NCBI RefSeq assembly: GCF_033723955.1
Contig: NZ_CP137555.1
Coordinates: 1,508,501 to 1,572,500, forward strand
Source of the DNA: Microbulbifer pacificus
GTDB taxonomy: Bacteria; Pseudomonadota; Gammaproteobacteria; Pseudomonadales; Cellvibrionaceae
DNA: 64,000 nucleotides
Direction: 5' to 3'
The position numbers were made by a program, and so were the translations under genes. Every line of letters starts with the position of its first letter. The stretch's first letter is position 1. This document shows positions 62,201-64,000 of this stretch, piece by piece. The notes beneath the pieces were generated by a model. That model did no database searches and was not told the origin of the DNA. It was given only the letters and a program-made list of their open reading frames with translations.

Positions 62201-62859
62201 CGGCTAGGCCCCAGCTTGTAGCCGACGCCGCGAATGGTGTGGATAAAATCACTGCTGATTTTTTTGCGCAGGTTGTGGATGTGCACATCCACCGTGTTGC
62301 TCGCGACGGACTCGCCCCAGCTGTAGAGCTTGTCCTCGAGCTGTTCGCGGCTGAGGATATGTCCGGGACGCTCGGCAAGAGCACGCAACAGGCTGAATTC
62401 ACGGCGCGAAAGGCGTACCGGATTTCCCCCGTGGGAAACCGAGTGGGTGGCGAGATTGATGACCACATCGCCGATGACCACTTCGGCGGAACCGCCACTG
62501 GCACCGCGGCGTTCGAGCGCGCGCAGGCGCGCCAGCAACTCATCCACCGCAAAAGGCTTGGTGAGGTAGTCGTCGGCACCCGCGTCCAACCCCTGCACTT
62601 TCGACGGCAGGTCGTCGCGGGCGGTGAGAATCAGTACCGGGGTTTTTATCTGCTGGCCGCGCAGGGCTTTCAGTACCGCCAACCCGTCCATATCCGGCAG
62701 GCCGAGATCGAGCACCACGAGGTCCGGCTGCGCCGCCACCGCGAGCGCGACACCCTTGCTGCCGGACGGGGTGTGGTCAACGGCATAACCGGCGTGACGC
62801 AATGCGGTGGTGATTCCTTCCGCCAGGGAATGATCGTCTTCAATCAACAGTATCCGCAT
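62197..62859 (-). CDS. OmpR-family response regulator
   Basis: 220 residues. Receiver domain 1-115: acidic pocket EDDHS, phosphoacceptor Asp in VVLDLGLPDMDG, Thr in LTARDD and Lys in YLTKPF. Winged-helix domain 125-218: VRLSRREFSLLRALAERPG and VASNTVDVHIHNLRKKI, then the closing IRGVGYKLG. The closest recognisable style is QseB/PmrA. Cognate kinase directly downstream with ATGA overlap. The preceding TPR gene ends 27 bp upstream, so a longer operon is probable. Confidence 0.93.
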   Translation of the reverse strand: MRILLIEDDHSLAEGITTALRHAGYAVDHTPSGSKGVALAVAAQPDLVVLDLGLPDMDGLAVLKALRGQQIKTPVLILTARDDLPSKVQGLDAGADDYLTKPFAVDELLARLRALERRGASGGSAEVVIGDVVINLATHSVSHGGNPVRLSRREFSLLRALAERPGHILSREQLEDKLYSWGESVASNTVDVHIHNLRKKISSDFIHTIRGVGYKLGPSR

Positions 62860-62886
62860 GCATCACCGTCGGTCGCTATTCCTTTG

Positions 62887-63567
62887 TTAATGCAGCTTCT
62901 GCTGGATTTTCGCCTGCAGTTGCTTGATCTGGCCGAGACGTCCTTCGCTCGCCACCGGGCGCTCCAGGTCCGCGGGACCATGCTCGGCGCGATTCGCGTA
63001 GGCCATCGCCTGGGCGTAGTCCTTCTGCTGGAAAAGATAGTCCGCATAAAAGTAATTTGCGTCCATATCGTCGGCGCCGAATTCCAGCCCCTTCAACAGC
63101 AAGGTCTGTGCCTTTTTATCATCACCAAAGCCAATGGGCCAGCCAGGCACCTGATAATACAAGGAGCCGAGGCTGGTGTAGGCCGCGCCATCCAGCACAC
63201 TGCCATCCAGCGAGATGGCCTTTTCCAGGTCCGCCTTCGCCGCCTTCACGATCGGCAGCGCACCGATTCCACCCTTGGCACCGGCGTGGGAGGCGCGAAT
63301 GATTCCACTCCAGGTCCACACCGCTGCGTTATCCGGGTAGCGGGCCGTCACCGCACTGGCTTTTTCAGACAAAGCGGCGAGTTTGTCGGCGCGCTGCTTT
63401 TCCGGTGTGCGGTACTGGATTTCCGCCCAATGGCGCTGTAAATCGTGAACTTCCTGCTCGGCGGTCTGCGCCAGTGATGGCATCGCCACTGCGCCGACCA
63501 GTAAAAACAGCAGGCTGCGCAGACAGGTGGCGAGATTCACTCTGATCCCGGTGAACTGAGTCATCAT
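62887..63567 (-). CDS. Exported TatT/TPR-like protein
   Basis: 226 residues from ATG 63567, seven bases after AAGGAG; the longer open frame lies within the upstream SDR gene. A signal peptide ends SLAQ. The mature protein is helical with TPR-like units (ADLEKAISLDGSVLDGAAYTSLGSLYYQV and MDANYFYADYLFQQKDYAQAMAYANRA) and resembles TatT proteins of TRAP transporters. No TRAP genes are near. Its ATG overlaps the SDR stop as ATGA, so it is translationally coupled. Confidence 0.82.
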   Translation of the reverse strand: MMTQFTGIRVNLATCLRSLLFLLVGAVAMPSLAQTAEQEVHDLQRHWAEIQYRTPEKQRADKLAALSEKASAVTARYPDNAAVWTWSGIIRASHAGAKGGIGALPIVKAAKADLEKAISLDGSVLDGAAYTSLGSLYYQVPGWPIGFGDDKKAQTLLLKGLEFGADDMDANYFYADYLFQQKDYAQAMAYANRAEHGPADLERPVASEGRLGQIKQLQAKIQQKLH

Positions 63568-64000
63568 GGAGTTTCTCCTTGTGGATGCTGTAGATGGTTT
63601 TGCTCTGCGAACCGGCGAATTACCGGCATTTTTTTGACAAGTGCACTGTCTACCAGCGACGGCAGCAGCGCATTGACCTTGATAAACAAACGCTCCGGCC
63701 AACCCATAAAGCGACGCGCACTGCGCCCGCCCTCGAGCAGTGCCACACACTGCTCGGCCACCAGTTGCGGGGAGTCCGCGTGATTGCCCAATGCGCGGTT
63801 GAGGCCTACCACCGCGTCCGTATTCAGTGAGGTATCCACCGCGCGCGGGGCAAGATAGTGAACCCTGACGCGGCTGTCGCCGAGTTCCCTGCGCAAAGCT
63901 TCGGTGAAACCGTGCAGGCCGGATTTACTCGCACCGTAGATGCTGAAGCCCGGGTGGCCGATATGGCCGAAGGCCGAACCGATATTGATAACCGCCCCCT
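63564..64000 (-). CDS. SDR-family oxidoreductase (5' end outside window)
   Basis: The frame is open to the right edge, giving 145 C-terminal residues. The SDR catalytic pattern is visible: GAVINIGSAFGHIG with the Ser, then YGASKSGLHGFTEAL with Tyr and Lys. Cofactor motif and start lie outside. The C terminus (LFIKVNALLPSLVDSALVKK) is typical of membrane-associated SDRs. It heads the seven-gene minus-strand run as far as the window shows. Confidence 0.88.
   Translation of the reverse strand, partial: GAVINIGSAFGHIGHPGFSIYGASKSGLHGFTEALRRELGDSRVRVHYLAPRAVDTSLNTDAVVGLNRALGNHADSPQLVAEQCVALLEGGRSARRFMGWPERLFIKVNALLPSLVDSALVKKMPVIRRFAEQNHLQHPQGETP

Overview
The window looks like the chromosome of a GC-rich marine gammaproteobacterium that degrades polysaccharides, most like the Microbulbifer/Saccharophagus group. 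This is inferred from a secreted starch-degrading cluster, poly-serine linkers in an exported lipoprotein, an MvaT-type nucleoid protein, a fused FAD-oxidoreductase/SelD, and many small DUF genes typical of marine gammaproteobacteria. No rRNA, tRNA, CRISPR array or insertion sequence was found. Both ends cut genes: an AsmA-like giant at the left, an SDR oxidoreductase at the right.

Layout. 1-5.2 kb: 5'-complete, 3'-truncated DUF748/AsmA-like envelope protein with an unusual 12-fold cysteine-pair repeat. 5.6-9.5 kb: SelD fusion and type II NADH dehydrogenase. 9.6-13.6 kb: YD-repeat lipoprotein, MvaT-like silencer, AT-rich gap, CBS protein. 13.6-21.5 kb: housekeeping and small genes on the minus strand (SLC13 permease, SDR, VOC, DUF2750, YgjP-like peptidase, thioesterase, DUF2799 lipoprotein, MBL hydrolase, alpha/beta-hydrolase-like), with two inverted copies of a nested-palindrome repeat near 17.7-18.0 kb. 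22.0-26.5 kb: malT and a GH13 alpha-glucosidase. 27.0-32.8 kb: L,D-transpeptidase, then a minus-strand block of bactofilin, duplicated methyltransferase-like protein, MotA/ZorA-like channel, MotB/OmpA/ZorB-like protein and a CxxC-rich protein. 33.2-36.2 kb: AGCS symporter and SLC45-like sugar transporter. 36.5-40.3 kb: HipBA and a nuclease-DUF2075 helicase fusion. 40.3-48.4 kb: small metabolic and accessory genes and a giant M48 peptidase. 48.5-57.8 kb: secreted alpha-glucan cluster (GH13, GH13, GH31, GH13 lipoprotein). 57.8-64 kb: third repeat copy, DUF3014 protein, and a seven-gene minus-strand run with a two-component system, a cupredoxin and an FTR1 iron permease.

How genes work together. 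The starch genes lie in three places (malT plus GH13 at 22-26.5 kb, sugar transporter at 34.7 kb, glycosidase cluster at 48.6-57.8 kb) but share exact or near-exact MalT-box sequences (GGGGAKGAGG), mostly as inverted pairs. One regulon is therefore readable from the DNA: outer glycosidases cut alpha-glucan, the MFS protein imports oligosaccharides, the GH13 alpha-glucosidase releases glucose, and MalT senses the sugar and may control itself. The best candidates for undescribed biology are the motor-like operon at 27.7-32.2 kb, the nested-palindrome repeat family, the cysteine-pair repeats of the DUF748 protein, and the HipBA plus nuclease-helicase block. ORFs were read by eye and family names come from recalled motifs, not from searches.
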